Part shown: piece by piece, positions 49,312 to 60,242 of the stretch | Layout: every line of letters starts with the position of its first letter | Numbering within the stretch: the stretch's first letter is position 1 | From: Brachionus manjavacas | Taxonomy: Eukaryota; Rotifera; Eurotatoria; Ploima; Brachionidae | Direction of reading: 5' to 3' | Length of the DNA stretch: 64,000 bases | NCBI GenBank assembly: GCA_019054805.1 | Contig: JAHQIY010000001.1 | Span: 9,128,501 to 9,192,500, forward strand | Position numbers and translations under genes: made by a program | Notes under the pieces: generated by a model | The model's input: only the letters and a program-made list of their open reading frames with translations | What the model was told of the DNA's origin: nothing | The model's database searches: none

Positions 49312-49468
49312 TTTATCGCAAATTAATTTTCAATAATTTGCGATAAAACTTAAAGAACAACAATTTTTAACCCTAGGTGTAAAAATTTTTTTGAAGGGGG
49401 CCAAAAAAAAATTTTTACACCCAGGGTTCCAAAAATAGCAAATCGTTTAAAAATTGTTGTTCTTTAAG
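49312..49468. repeat. Two adjacent hairpins: 14-bp and large composite inverted repeat
   Basis: 49312-49325 and 49334-49347 are exact 14-bp complements (TTTATCGCAAATTA). Directly after, 49349-49370 and 49447-49468 are exact 22-bp complements. Nested within is a further near-perfect pair around AACCCTAGGTGTAAAAATTT. The right side carries about 17 extra bases between inner and outer arms. The symmetry suggests a foldback or MITE insertion. Confidence 0.7.
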
Positions 49469-49559
49469 ACTCAAAATCTCAAAGATAAAACTTAAATATA
49501 CTAAAAAAGTATATATATTCTGAAAGAGCATAAAATTCCCTACATGCTAATGTAATTTA

Positions 49560-49850
49560 GAAAAAAAAAGTGTGGCGGTTTTTGTTGGCTAAAAAAGGAA
49601 AAAAATGTGTTTTTTCTGGTTTAAATCGTTTCTCCTTCGAGGGATCAATTATGACCCGATTTTTTTTAAATTTTTTAAATCTAGAAAAAATTCTGAACAA
49701 TTCTATGGTTTTAATTGATTGGTCATAATTGATCCCTTGGATACGGTCAAGACAAACTGGTCTAATACAAGGACGGTTTTTGGCGGTCACTTGAACTTCC
49801 GCCAAAAAAAACTTCAATGAATAGCGGTCACTTGAACTTTCAGAAAATTA
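49560..49850. repeat. Inverted repeat and GCGGTCACTTGAACTT repeats
   Basis: 49641-49656 (GGGATCAATTATGACC) and 49721-49736 are exact 16-bp complements. Further on, GGCGGTCACTTGAACTT near 49785 recurs as GCGGTCACTTGAACTTT near 49824. The pattern resembles a mariner/pogo-like element end, but termini could not be fixed. Confidence 0.5.
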
Positions 49851-51089
49851 AAAAAAAAAAAAAAAAACTATTTAAAAGAGGAATAATTTAAATGGGCTCA
49901 TTCTTTTACTGAGAAGGGCTCGAAATTATTTTGGACTCATCAATTTATTATTTTCGGCCTCTAAAATTACTAAATAAGAGCTACGAAATGCCTTAAACGG
50001 TAACAATTCATTTATAATAAAAGTTCTATTTTAATATTTATTTATTTTTAAATGAAATAAAAAAATATTATTTTTAAATTTATAAAGTAGTTTTTTGAGA
50101 AAAATAAAAAAATTATATTTCGTGTTTAGTTGATTCATTGATGCTCTTTTTTGCTAGAATTTTGATTGATCTCATCATGATTGTGTTCATTAGTGGATTT
50201 GAACATTATAACTGCTTGATTTTGGCTATTGTATAAAAAACATATAGCAGAATTGTATTGCGGGCCTTTTTTTCTTAACTTTATCGGCTAAATTTTAATT
50301 TTATTTTTTTAAAAGTATAAGGAATCCTTTTCAATAAATCATTTAAATGAATTATTTTTTTATTAAATAAGAATTTATTTTAATAACTTAAACCGAAACT
50401 AAAATTTACAAATATAAATTTTAACTTAATTTTTGGCTAACCAGATTTTTTGGTTAACCAAATTTTGGCTAACCGAACATTGTTTAATCAAAATTTAAAA
50501 TATTGGTTAACCAAGCAGTTCATAACCAACATCATTATTGATTATTACTATTTGAGCCCATTTTAGTAACTGAATGAGCCCGAATTAAATGACCCTTTAA
50601 AAAAAATAAAATAAATATTAATAAAAAAAATAAATATAAATATTTTTTTTATAATTTAAAAGATTTTTTTCAAAAAAAACTTGCATTAAATGTGGTCGAC
50701 TGTAAAATTTTTGCCGTCTAAGTGTACGCTTGTACGGATCCCAATACTATTAAAATTGGTAATTAGAAATTTTGGTGATTTGATTATTAGTCAATTTTTT
50801 TTAATAATAACAATAAGTTAATAAGTTATCTTTAAGCAATCTTTTACTAGACGATATAATTTGCTATTTATGTTATCTCCAGAAAAACATTTAAGGTTTT
50901 TCCATATAGATGGTCGAGTTTTTTGTTGATCTTTTTAAAATTTAAAAACAAAATTTTGATAATACTAGAAAATTTTTTGAAAATTTGAATCATTTTTTGT
51001 TGATTCTATTTTTCTTAATCATTTATTTTCAATAAAATTTAATTATTAATTCATTAATAATCCCACATAATGCAATCGTAAATGAGAGT
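49851..51089. other. AT-rich stretch, possible transposon remnants
   Basis: TTGGTTAACCAA-like palindromes cluster at 50430-50530 and a slightly GC-richer patch lies at 50690-50740. No gene could be supported. Confidence 0.35.
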
Positions 51090-51420
51090 TGTTTGGATAA
51101 AGATATCACCCAAAAGAAATCAAACTCATCTAATCAAATGCTTTCGAAAAATCAGTGTATATAATATCGAAAGATAAACCTCTGTTGAGAGCTGACGTGA
51201 TAAAACCCAGCGATTCTAATAAATTTGTTGAACGTGATCTTTTTGGCATGAAGCCGTGTTGTGAATCAGATAATAGATTATGATTTAAAAGAAAAGCCAA
51301 CATTTGATCTTTAAGCAAACTCTTTAAGAAACGTGACGAGAATTACTTCCACTAAGCCTATTCCCTTTCTTAAAAAGGGGTGTCACATTCGTCACTTTCC
51401 AAATTAAAGTTATATTTATT
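51090..51420 (-). mobile_element. LINE reverse transcriptase N-terminal fragment
   Basis: The minus strand reads VTPLFKKGNRLS near 51385, then LLSDSQHGFMPKRSRSTNLL (51260) and IIYTDFSKAFD ending near 51130. These are the fingers and first catalytic block of a LINE RT. One frame break occurs at about 51320. Only about 330 bp survive, just downstream of the leucine-rich-repeat gene. Confidence 0.75.
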
Positions 51421-51547
51421 GAATAAAATTTTACAAAGCTTGAATTGGAAAAAAAAATTGTTACTCTTTCAATTAAACATTTTTTGAAAATAACAATTGA
51501 TATTAAAAATAATTTTTAGCAAAGATATATTTAAATTTGATAAAAAA

Positions 51548-53400
51548 TTAAATATTTATTTCAACTTGATCTTGTAATTTTACCAATCTTCGGAATTCGA
51601 TTGAACCAGAAAAATGAACTAGATTTTCAGATATATCTAAATATTCTAATGATCGAAGCATTTCAAAACTATTCGTCTCGATATCCGTAATAAGACAACT
51701 ACTAAGAAATAATTTTTTTAATTTTTCTAAGCCTATAAAATACTTTTTTTCAATATTAACAAATAAATTTGAGCTTAAATCAAGTAGCTGTAGTTGGTTT
51801 AAATTGGAAAAAGTTTTATGCTCTAATTTTTCTAGTTTGTTAAAGCTGAGATTCAAAATTGTCAAACTTTTTAGATTAATAAACAATTTTTGACTTAAAT
51901 TTTCAATAGAATTACACTTCAAATTTAGTTCTTTTAAATTTTTTAACCCTAATAAGCTTCTGTCATATATTTTAACTAATTTATTCCAACTTATGTTCAA
52001 ATATTCAAGACTACTCAGGCAATTAAAAGTACCATCTTCTATCATTTCTAATTTATTTCCCCAAAGATCCAACATATTAAGATTTGGTACGTGCTCAAAC
52101 GCATGTTTATCAATAAAATTCAAATAATTTGATGGAATGAACAATTTTTCAAGACTGATTAAACCTTTGAAGGTGTATCTATTTATCTTTGATAAATCAT
52201 TTCTTAAAAAATTCAAAAACAATAAATTATTTAAATTATTAAAAGTCTCTGGCTCAATGGACTCAATCAAATTGTAACTAAGATCAATTTCTCTTAGCTC
52301 CTTGAGTCCACAGAAAATGTTCGAACCCAAGTAACCTAAATCATTTCGGCATAAATTTAGACACTTTAAATTTTTTAAATTTCCGAAAACATTTTTCTTT
52401 ATTTCTTTAAAGCAATTAAGATTTAGATACAAATTTTCAAGATGTTCCAAACCATTGAAGACATCTGACTCTAAATTTTCTAATTTGTTCGCTGAAAGCT
52501 CCAATTTTTTAAGAATCTTCAAATCTTTAAACGAATTTCCTTCGACATAAGTGAATAGATTATGGTCAATCACTAAATCTTCTAAATTTATCAAACCTTC
52601 AAAAGCTTTACAGCTAAATTTTTCTATACCCAAATGATCGAATTCAAGACTAGTTAAATTTTTTAGACCAAGTTCTTCAAATATAATCTTAATAGGACTT
52701 TCCATTGTTTTTATATGCACATATTGTATGGTTAAATGAGATAAATTTTCAAAAAATTCTTGAGTCAAATTTAGAATATCCGAGCATTCTTCGTTGGCTG
52801 ATTGAATGTAAAAAGACTTAATAACGCAATAATCAACTACTTCCTTAAGTTTTAAAAAAATTATCAATATTAAAAAAAATTCAAATCTTACCCTGTTCAA
52901 AAAATCAATCGTCTCAAACTCTGTATTCTCAATGTCAATTGAGCTCAAAAATTCGCTTAAAAATTTTATGAAATAATAATTTTTCCAATTAAATTAGAAG
53001 TTTACTTGAATTTTTTTCTACTAAATTCGCTGACATAACCATTTCTAAATATTAATTTTCCAATAAATTGAACTTCTGGGTTATCATTAATTTTCTGCTT
53101 GGTAAAAAATACAAATCCATCTTTGAATAATTCATAGTTAAGTAATTCAGAGTTATTATCAAGTGAGATGAATTTTTCAATATTTTGATTTGTTTCCAGA
53201 TTTAGTAAATTATCATTTCTTGTTGATTCAATTTTTCTAATCCATTTTTTTCTCTTTTCTTCGATTTCTTGACTTTGGATGTCATTAAAATGATTCTCTT
53301 GAATGTTTTTTTCAATATCAATATCTATGGCATTTATTAACTGTTCGTAATAATTGATTATGACATTTTTTAAAAATCCGATTGAAATTGCTGGGTGCAT
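51548..53400 (-). CDS. Leucine-rich-repeat protein, 584 aa, function unknown
   Basis: Three exons on the minus strand: 53400-53006, 52955-52892 and 52843-51548, with introns of 50 and 48 nt. The 48-nt intron (GTAAGA...TTAAG) has no stop and is a multiple of three; left unspliced it would insert a hydrophobic, intron-like VRFEFFLILIIFLKLK. Residues 1-150 are charged and match no family I know (includes FFTKQKINDNPEVQFIGKL). From about residue 190 to the end there are about 14 tandem 24-residue repeats of the type LxxLxLxxNxLxxIxxxxFxxL, e.g. LKKLELSANKLENLESDVF. There is no signal peptide, membrane segment or LRR-capping Cys cluster, so it is probably intracellular and acts by protein binding. 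The ATG at 53400 is the first in frame. Confidence 0.85.
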
Positions 53401-53732
53401 ATTTTTCGTAATTTATCAAAATCTATGCTTCGATTAATCGATGATGAAGATAGAAAAAGAAAATAATTATTAATGCAAATTTTATTTTAGTGAGCTTAGT
53501 ACTTTTGCTAGCTTCAAAAAATTTTATTCGTGTATTCAAAATTGGAGGTATATTTGTTTAAGAATTGGCATTTAAAAACCATAAGCTTTTCTTAAGCAAA
53601 ATTCAAGAATTTGAATTTGCTTTAAATTATTTTTTTGCTCAAAAAAATTGGAATTTTTTCAAAATAATTTTAAAGTATCAAACATTGAGAGCATTGTTGC
53701 TCAGAAAATAATTTTTTTGCTAATGTTTTTTC
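53401..53732. other. Short intergenic gap upstream of the leucine-rich-repeat gene
   Basis: No feature recognised. Confidence 0.4.
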
Positions 53733-54326
53733 CATTAAAAACAATAGAGTTTTTTTCACAATTTTGACATGCTCCAATATCAAATATCACACCATTACTG
53801 AAAAATTTAAAAGACCCTTTTTTATCAATTTGATAAGTGAATTATAAATTACTTTAAAATTTAAATTATGAAAAATGTTTTTTTTTACTTTTTTCTCAAT
53901 TAAATCAAATTGAAATATGATCGTTTTTAGACAAAGATCAGTTGTTTAAAAAAACAATGAAAAATAATCTAATTTTTTTATTTTTAAAATATTTAAAAAC
54001 TAAATGAAAATCTTAAAATCAATTAAGAAAGATTGGTTCACTCTTAGTTAAAAAAACTACTTGAGTTAAAAAATCCGAGGATAGCAGGATTAAATATATT
54101 CTGGAATTAAATTTTGAATTTTTTAAAAAATTTTTTTTTTTTGAGATTCAAAATCATTTTTCAATTTGATTTAATTGAGAAAAAAGTAAAAAAAAAATTT
54201 TTAATTATTTTAAATTTTAAAGTAATTTATAATTCACTTATCAAATTGAAAAAAAAGGGTTTTTTAAAAATTTTCAAGTAATAGTGTGATATTTGATATT
54301 GGAACATGTCAAAATTGTTTTTAATG
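53733..54326. mobile_element. Foldback element: two ~180-bp inverted arms around a ~230-bp spacer
   Basis: 53733-53920 and 54154-54326 are reverse complements at an estimated 85-90% identity, sharing for example CCAATATCAAATATCACAC and GATAAGTGAATTATAAATTA. The left arm has about 16 extra bases near 53745. The spacer is A/T-rich and non-coding. Long arms with a short unrelated centre fit a foldback-type non-autonomous transposon or an inverted duplication. No certain target duplication was seen. Confidence 0.7.
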
Positions 54327-54669
54327 AAAAAAATTAAATTATTCAATAAACCCTTAAAATGTATAAACTAATGTAATGGATACGTTAATTGGCAGTAAAA
54401 GACTCACATTAAGTTATGTTTCGTTCTCTTTCAATTTCCAAACGGTAAAATAAATAAAGCAGGAATTTAAAAAAAAATTATTAAATAGTTTATTTGAAAA
54501 AAGCTAGAATATTTAATAAAACATAGCCATCAAAATCTAAATCTCTAAAATACAAAAACTTTTTAATGAAAATTATTTGTTTTTTCAGATAATTGAACTT
54601 GAATTAAAAATTGACAATTTTATTTAAAAACGAAAATAGTATGTCCTTAATGGACTTAAATCATTCTTT
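54327..54669. other. Intergenic sequence downstream of the carbonic anhydrase
   Basis: No feature recognised. Confidence 0.4.
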
Positions 54670-55866
54670 TTATATTATCAAAGCTAAAAATTGAATTAAT
54701 AGATTATACAAAAACCGTATCACAATGAGGAAAAAGTTTTGAGATTCGTCATTTTCTCTAACTGGAACTCTATTCTGGATACTTGTAAATAATTTACGAT
54801 CGTTTAGTTCCTGAATTTCTCGATTGTTAAAATCAATTTCATTTTTATAAAATTGTTCCATCTTGATATATAAAAATAATATCGATAAAATTTTTTATTT
54901 TTCTTACTTGAGCCTCTGATATGTTTATTTTTGCTCTATAAATAGTCCATATTATTCCTTCTGTGCATGGCGGAGTAGTTAAACTACCTAGGTATCTAAA
55001 ATATCCAAGTTTATATCTTGAATTTTCATCCGGAATAAACGAATTTAGTGAAAAGTTAATCAAACTTAGATCTAAAATTGTATTCACTTAGCTTTTTGTG
55101 AAACAAAAGTCAACAAATATACTTGATAAAGTCTGATCTTTGCCAACTTGGGTCACCAAAGCTTCAATCATATCATTATCTTTATTGTCAATCTTTATTA
55201 AAGTATGTGAAAATAGCTGAGTTTTTTTTTAATCAATTTTGATTGAATTTATACTTGAAATAAAAATCCAATTACGGCTATTTCGTCTAAATCGGAGACA
55301 TGAACTAAATGAATCTTAAGGAAAGGAATTAGAGTCATAAAAGTATGTTTTAATTAATACCTCAAGAGGGAATTTTTCGCTATCCAAGTGATGCTCACTT
55401 CCCTGATAAATATTAAATCCCCAATGGAAGTGAAACTCTTTAAGGTAGTATTTATTTTCTGGTTTAAAATCACTACCTGTAATGTAAGGGGTCAAAGTTT
55501 TGTTATATAATTGATTTGCAGTAACTTTTATTAGAATAATTAGGTTTTTTTAACTCAATTAATTAATATTCTACTAGTATATCCATTGAAGGATACATTC
55601 CATGTAAGGAGCCAGTCGTAATTGTGAAATTTAATAGGGTTAAGCTTAGAGTTGTAAATTGCTTTTTCCTCCTGTAAATTAATAGGTGATTGCAATACTC
55701 CTGCACAACTAGGATACTTCTCTATCCAATAATCCATACCTTGTCCCTGATAGCTCCATCCAGTGGAGAGTGTGACTATTAAATATTTATTAATTTAAAA
55801 ATCGAATTACATTTTATAATGATTACATTTTAGTACCAAAAAAGCCAATAAAAGTAAAAATGTCAT
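54670..55866 (-). CDS. Secreted or membrane-anchored alpha-carbonic anhydrase, 301 aa
   Basis: Interconverts CO2 and bicarbonate at a zinc centre. Seven exons: 55866-55827, 55775-55575, 55524-55361, 55314-55255, 55192-55123, 55086-54908, 54861-54670. The N-terminus MTFLLLLAFLVLKF is a signal peptide. The zinc ligands are H112 and H114 (FHFHWG) and H137 (IHLVH). The gatekeepers E124 (GSEHH) and T215 (GSLTTPPC) are present, with family-correct spacing. Cys residues in SCAGVLQSPINL and TTPPCTEG make the disulphide of extracellular isoforms. The last 20 residues (IVIRFLYNLLIQFLALII) are hydrophobic, suggesting a GPI signal or membrane anchor as in CA4-type enzymes. At the usual proton-shuttle position (His64 in human CA2) there is Tyr (FNGYT), so turnover may be lowered. 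The fifth intron is only 36 nt. Confidence 0.93.
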
Positions 55867-56689
55867 TTTAAGCAAAAGTTTTTGTTCATATAACTAAAAA
55901 AATTTTCAGCATCTATTTATAAGAGTCGAAAATGCTAAATAAGAAATGCTAGACAAAAGTCTGATTTATGTAATGGAAACGTTTTAGAATTTACATTTGA
56001 TAGATTTTCAAGTATCGAAGTATGTAAGCTTTATTTTTGTTTAATTTTTAACAATAAGTTTTTTTTGAAATTTAATTCTTGGCTTCCGAGTTACGAAATT
56101 AAAAAAGCTTGAATTTTAGGTATTTTTAATTAAAAGACTGCTTTTATTTGAAAAAAAATTAAATAGGTTAGAAATTGTTTAAGCAGCAAGCATTTAAAAA
56201 AAAATAAAAAAAAATAAAATATAATGAAATTCATTATATCATTAATTTTATTTTTAAATAATTTGCTAGAAACCTTTGAAAATTTGAAATTCCTCAAACA
56301 GCTACAGAATAAACTTTTCAAATTAGTAAACAATTAAAATTTTTGTGAAGGCTTCAAAATCAGATGTTGAAATTTAGACATTTTAACATCTAGAACCAAA
56401 AAAAGGGATTAAGAAGTTCGTTTCAAATCGATCATTTCAATTCAGGAAAACTTAATTAATTAAATTTCATAGAACATCCCCTATTGCCATTTGATAAAAA
56501 AATGTATACAAATAGTGGATACTTGAACATGCTCTAGAACATTTTTTTTTGTTCTAGCGCAGCCTTGGAGCATGTGCTTAAGCAAGCTGTCAACTTATTT
56601 CAGAAACGTACTGTAACTGTAATTATGTTTTTGTAATCAATGAGTAATAAAAAAATAAAAAGTCTTGTCTCAATTTAATTTTCACAATT
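55867..56689. other. AT-rich intergenic region
   Basis: Promoter side of the carbonic anhydrase; no element recognised. A 67-codon frame at 56130-56333 (-) is A/T-rich without motif. Confidence 0.4.
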
Positions 56690-56960
56690 TTCGTTAATGG
56701 CACACTTGTTGTATTCTTTAAAACCTTTTTTCGTCTTGCAAGATTTGGTACGAATCCATTTGTTTTTAATTGTATTGAGTGCTTCTTGATAATCATCTAA
56801 TGCTGACAAAAACTCCCAATATACTCGCCTTCTTTTTATTTTACCAAGTTGTTAATAAAGCTGTTCGTCGGATTCTAGAACAATATGTTTAGAACTAAAT
56901 CAGTGTAAAAATCATCATCACTTTGAATGTTTATCATTTTTAAGACTTTTTAGATTATTC
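56690..56960 (-). mobile_element. Possible MULE transposase N-terminal fragment
   Basis: A minus-strand frame reads RRRVYWEFLSALDDYQEALN, TIKNKWIRTKSCKTKKGFKE and YNKCAINENCEN before a TAA near 56680. The IKNKWIR...K.YN.C...C pattern resembles the zinc-binding N-terminus found in animal MULE transposases. No downstream catalytic part is present. Confidence 0.4.
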
Positions 56961-57399
56961 AATAAATCTTGTATTGAAAAATATTTTTTAGGCACAAAAG
57001 TATTTTTCGGAAGCATGTTTTTATTTGGAAAAATAAATTTTTTTAGTGAAAAAAAAAGACAAATTAGTAGTAAAAAGAAATTGTCCCTTTTTTAAATTAT
57101 ATTTACTTTATCTAAAAATCATATATAATTAAAGGTATTTTTACCCCTTTAGTTCTTAATGTACCAAAAAAACCGGCTTTTGAGTTTTAATTAAACTTTT
57201 TTATTTAATTTTGACACTTAATATTTTTCAATTACTAATTTAATTAAAAAAAAACAAATAAATTATGACAATAAAGATTAACATAATCAATAGAATAGAA
57301 CCAATCCAAAATGAAAGAATTCATCTCTAATTTAATAGAAAAGTTATTTTTTTAAATTGAACAATTAATTTAAAAAAAACACAGATAAATATTTGTATT

Positions 57400-57500
57400 T
57401 GTTTCGTCATCTTCTCGTGTATTCTCGCACGGGCCCCAAAGAATGCTTCCAATGGATATTTTACCGAGCTAAAGCTCCTTCAGATTAGGAATAAAAAATA
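57400..57500 (-). mobile_element. LINE family A 3' tail (minus strand)
   Basis: The complement reads TTCCTAATCTGAAGGAGC then TTTAGCTCGGTA, the family's 3' signature. A GC-rich segment (CGCACGGGCCCC complement) lies beside it. Confidence 0.5.
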
Positions 57501-58054
57501 TACAGTAAAAATAAAAAAAGTTTAAAAATACAGAAAAAGTAAAATTAAAAATTAGATATATTGAGATAAAGAGTTATGAATACATATTTTTTCGAGCAAA
57601 AAGCCAATTTTAAAATTTAAATGCGACTTATTTGTAATCAATTAGAAATCTGTCAACACTTAAAAAACAAAGGCTCGGAATTGTTTTTGTAACTAAAATT
57701 ACTTTTTTTAACACTAAAACAAATTACTTTATAAAAATTATACCTAACATTTCTTAAATGAACAACTTTCTTCATTTAAAAAAAATTTTTTCATTTGAAT
57801 AAACTTTTTTGACATGAGAATTATTTTCAAATGCTTAACTTTGGAAGTGAATCTTATAGTAGTTTTGTTTAAAGAATGAACACTTAAACACTCAAGCAAT
57901 AGCTAAATAAAGATAAATAACAAAAGTAAAGAGAAAGGCGTCGAATATTTTGGAGTTAATGTGTCATTTTGAGAAATTTATTTTATGTAGATTTATAAAT
58001 AGTAATTTTATAAAGGTGAAGTAAAAACAGCGATAAAGAAGTATAGGCCTTTTT

Positions 58055-58112
58055 AATTTTTGTTTTTTTTTAATCTGAAGGAGCCCTAGCTAGATACAAA
58101 TAAACAAATAAA
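58055..58112 (+). mobile_element. LINE family A 3' tail (plus strand)
   Basis: AATCTGAAGGAGCCCTAGC followed by TAGATACAAATAAACAAATA, another copy of the shared LINE 3' terminus. It ends about 30 bp before the Merlin element's left end. Confidence 0.5.
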
Positions 58113-58138
58113 TAAAATTGTAAAGTCCAAAAATAAAT

Positions 58139-60234
58139 GGGTCTTACCTGTTTCATGACCAGTTTGTCACAAAATTTGCGACCAAGTTAGTCGGTACCGG
58201 TTGGTGACCACTCTGGTCATAAAAGTTTTTTACCAGGTTTTTTGTGACCAGTTTTTTGGTCACTATAAAAAATTACTGGTCACAAAGAAAAATTCCTGGT
58301 AATAAAAAAAAATGCTGGTCACATTGAATAAATTTTATTTTGATTTCTTAAATATTGTTAATAAAATATTAATCAATTTTAAAATTTATTTCAAGTAAAT
58401 TTTTGTACAATAAAATAATTCATTATAAATCAAATACTTGCATTTAAAAACATTAAAATTTTTTTTATATACATTAAAAAACTTTTTCATACTATGTTTA
58501 TTTTGAAAATCTATTTCACTTTGGATAAGCCAAGATAAGCATTCAAAATTAAGAAAATGATGAACAATATAAATTGTTTATTAAACTTCGAGACTTTGGA
58601 CTATTCAAGTTTTACCTATTCAAGAATGTTCGAATTTAAACTGTAAAAAAAGGTAATAAGATGGTTCTAAATCTTAGAAAGAGAAACAAGATGGATGAAA
58701 AAAAACTCCTAACTTGGCGCTCTAATAGCTGTACAACTTACAAATCTGTCTATGAGAATTCATTTTTTTCATTGTTTAAAAAAACACCTGAAATTATAAT
58801 TGTAATAATAAAATGTTGGGCTGACCAAATGCAATATCAAAAACATGCCAACTTATTCAGTTACAGTTTAACGAAAATGTTGGAAATGACATGACCAGCT
58901 GTTTGTTTTATAAGATGCGACAACTTTGTACACTAAGTCTCGAAAAAAGTAATATAAAACTTGGATGAGTTATCTTGTTGAGATAGATGAATCATCATAC
59001 TCTAAAATTTCGAGTAAAAAAAACTTCAAGCATCAATCTGTTAATCACAGTTTTAACTTTGTAGAGCCAATGACAAGTAAACCAATTTAAATAAAAAATT
59101 TTTAAAAAATTTATTTTATTATTATTTTTATTATACAAACCGAATTGAGAGCCTATGACGAGCATGCAAGCATAAATTTTAAGTTATTTATGGTTGTAAA
59201 CGTAACAAGATTCAATCTTATATCGATGAATTCATGTGGCGCTATAATTACCAAGTTACCACTGATCGTGTTCAAACTTATAATTTAATCTTGTCAAAAA
59301 TTTCAAGATATTATCAACCGGGTAAAAAGTAAATTTTAGGTTAAATTATAAAAAATGATTTATTTTTTAAAAAGTTTATCATTAAGAATTTCTATTGATG
59401 GCCCGTTTAGCAACCGTTCAAATTTAAACGGGCGGTCTAAGAAACCGTCCCAATTTTGGCGGGATACTTTTTGGCCCGTTTGGCAAACGTTTAATTTTTA
59501 AACGGGCGGAAAAAGTTCGAATTTTGGCGGGCGGGTTTGTAATTTAAAAAAAATGCTTTTCTTAAATAATAAATTATAAATAAATTTTTAAATATTTTTC
59601 AAAAAACGGACTTGATAATTATTTTTTACTATTAGTCAAATATATAATTTGAATATTTGAATAATATTTAAAAATGTATTTTATTTAAATTTAAACGGTT
59701 GCTAAACGGGCCAAAAAATTAGCCCACTTAAATAAACGGGCCAACGACCGCGAGTAACCGCCCGTCTATTGGACCCTTATTTAAAGGATGATAGCGATCT
59801 GTAGAAACATAAATTTACAGACCTTAACTAACAAGTTCAAAAATGTTACTTTACTTGATTCAAAATCGAAATCAAATTATTACGAAAAAAATCACAAGAG
59901 ATATCTGAGGCCTCCGAAGACGTACAGATCGAAGTAAAGAAAGTTTTAAGTGGGAAAAAAATCCAGTTGAATGTTCTGATTGTGGTCGATCTTTTGAGAG
60001 CGAAAAAGTTCTGAAAATGCATCAGTCAAGGGTTCATAAAAATAAATGATGTTCATATTTTTTATTTTTTTTTAAATTCGGTCATTAAAATTTAATCTTA
60101 AAGAATTCAAATGTTTATTAAGATTTTAATAATTACAACAAAAAAATTCTGGTCACTCAATTTTTTTCCTGATCACCATTTTTTTTCTTGGCCACAAATT
60201 TTGTGACCAACTGATCATGAAACAGGTGAGATCC
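58139..60234 (+). mobile_element. Merlin-superfamily DNA transposon, full-length but inactivated
   Basis: Terminal inverted repeats of about 47 bp (58139 onward GGGTCTTACCTGTTTCATGA; the complement of the right end GGATCTCACCTGTTTCATGA). Flanking 8-mers AAATAAAT and AAATATAT differ at one base, consistent with an 8-bp target duplication. The plus strand encodes an ISXO2/IS1016-like DDE transposase: SNSCTTYKSVYENSFFSLF (58715), the first catalytic block VEIDES (58978), then TN.IESL and YIDEFMWRYNY (59140-59250). The frame is broken by several stops. A separate frame near 60048 encodes a C2H2 finger, CSDCGRSFESEKVLKMHQSR-VH. Catalytic motifs, TIRs and TSD length together point to Merlin. Subterminal TGACCA/TGGTCA motifs recur inside both ends. 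Confidence 0.85.
59400..59712. mobile_element. GC-rich inverted-repeat element nested in the Merlin transposon
   Basis: GGCCCGTTTAGCAACCGTT at 59400 is mirrored by its complement ending at 59712, a 29-bp inverted repeat with one mismatch. Extra GGCCCGTTT/AAACGGGCC motifs occur at 59474 and 59737, the latter beyond the right arm. Its end may therefore reach about 59770, where TCTATTG repeats a heptamer found just left of 59400 (in GTCTATTGG). It separates the transposase region from the C2H2 finger. Confidence 0.6.
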
Positions 60235-60242
60235 AAATATAT

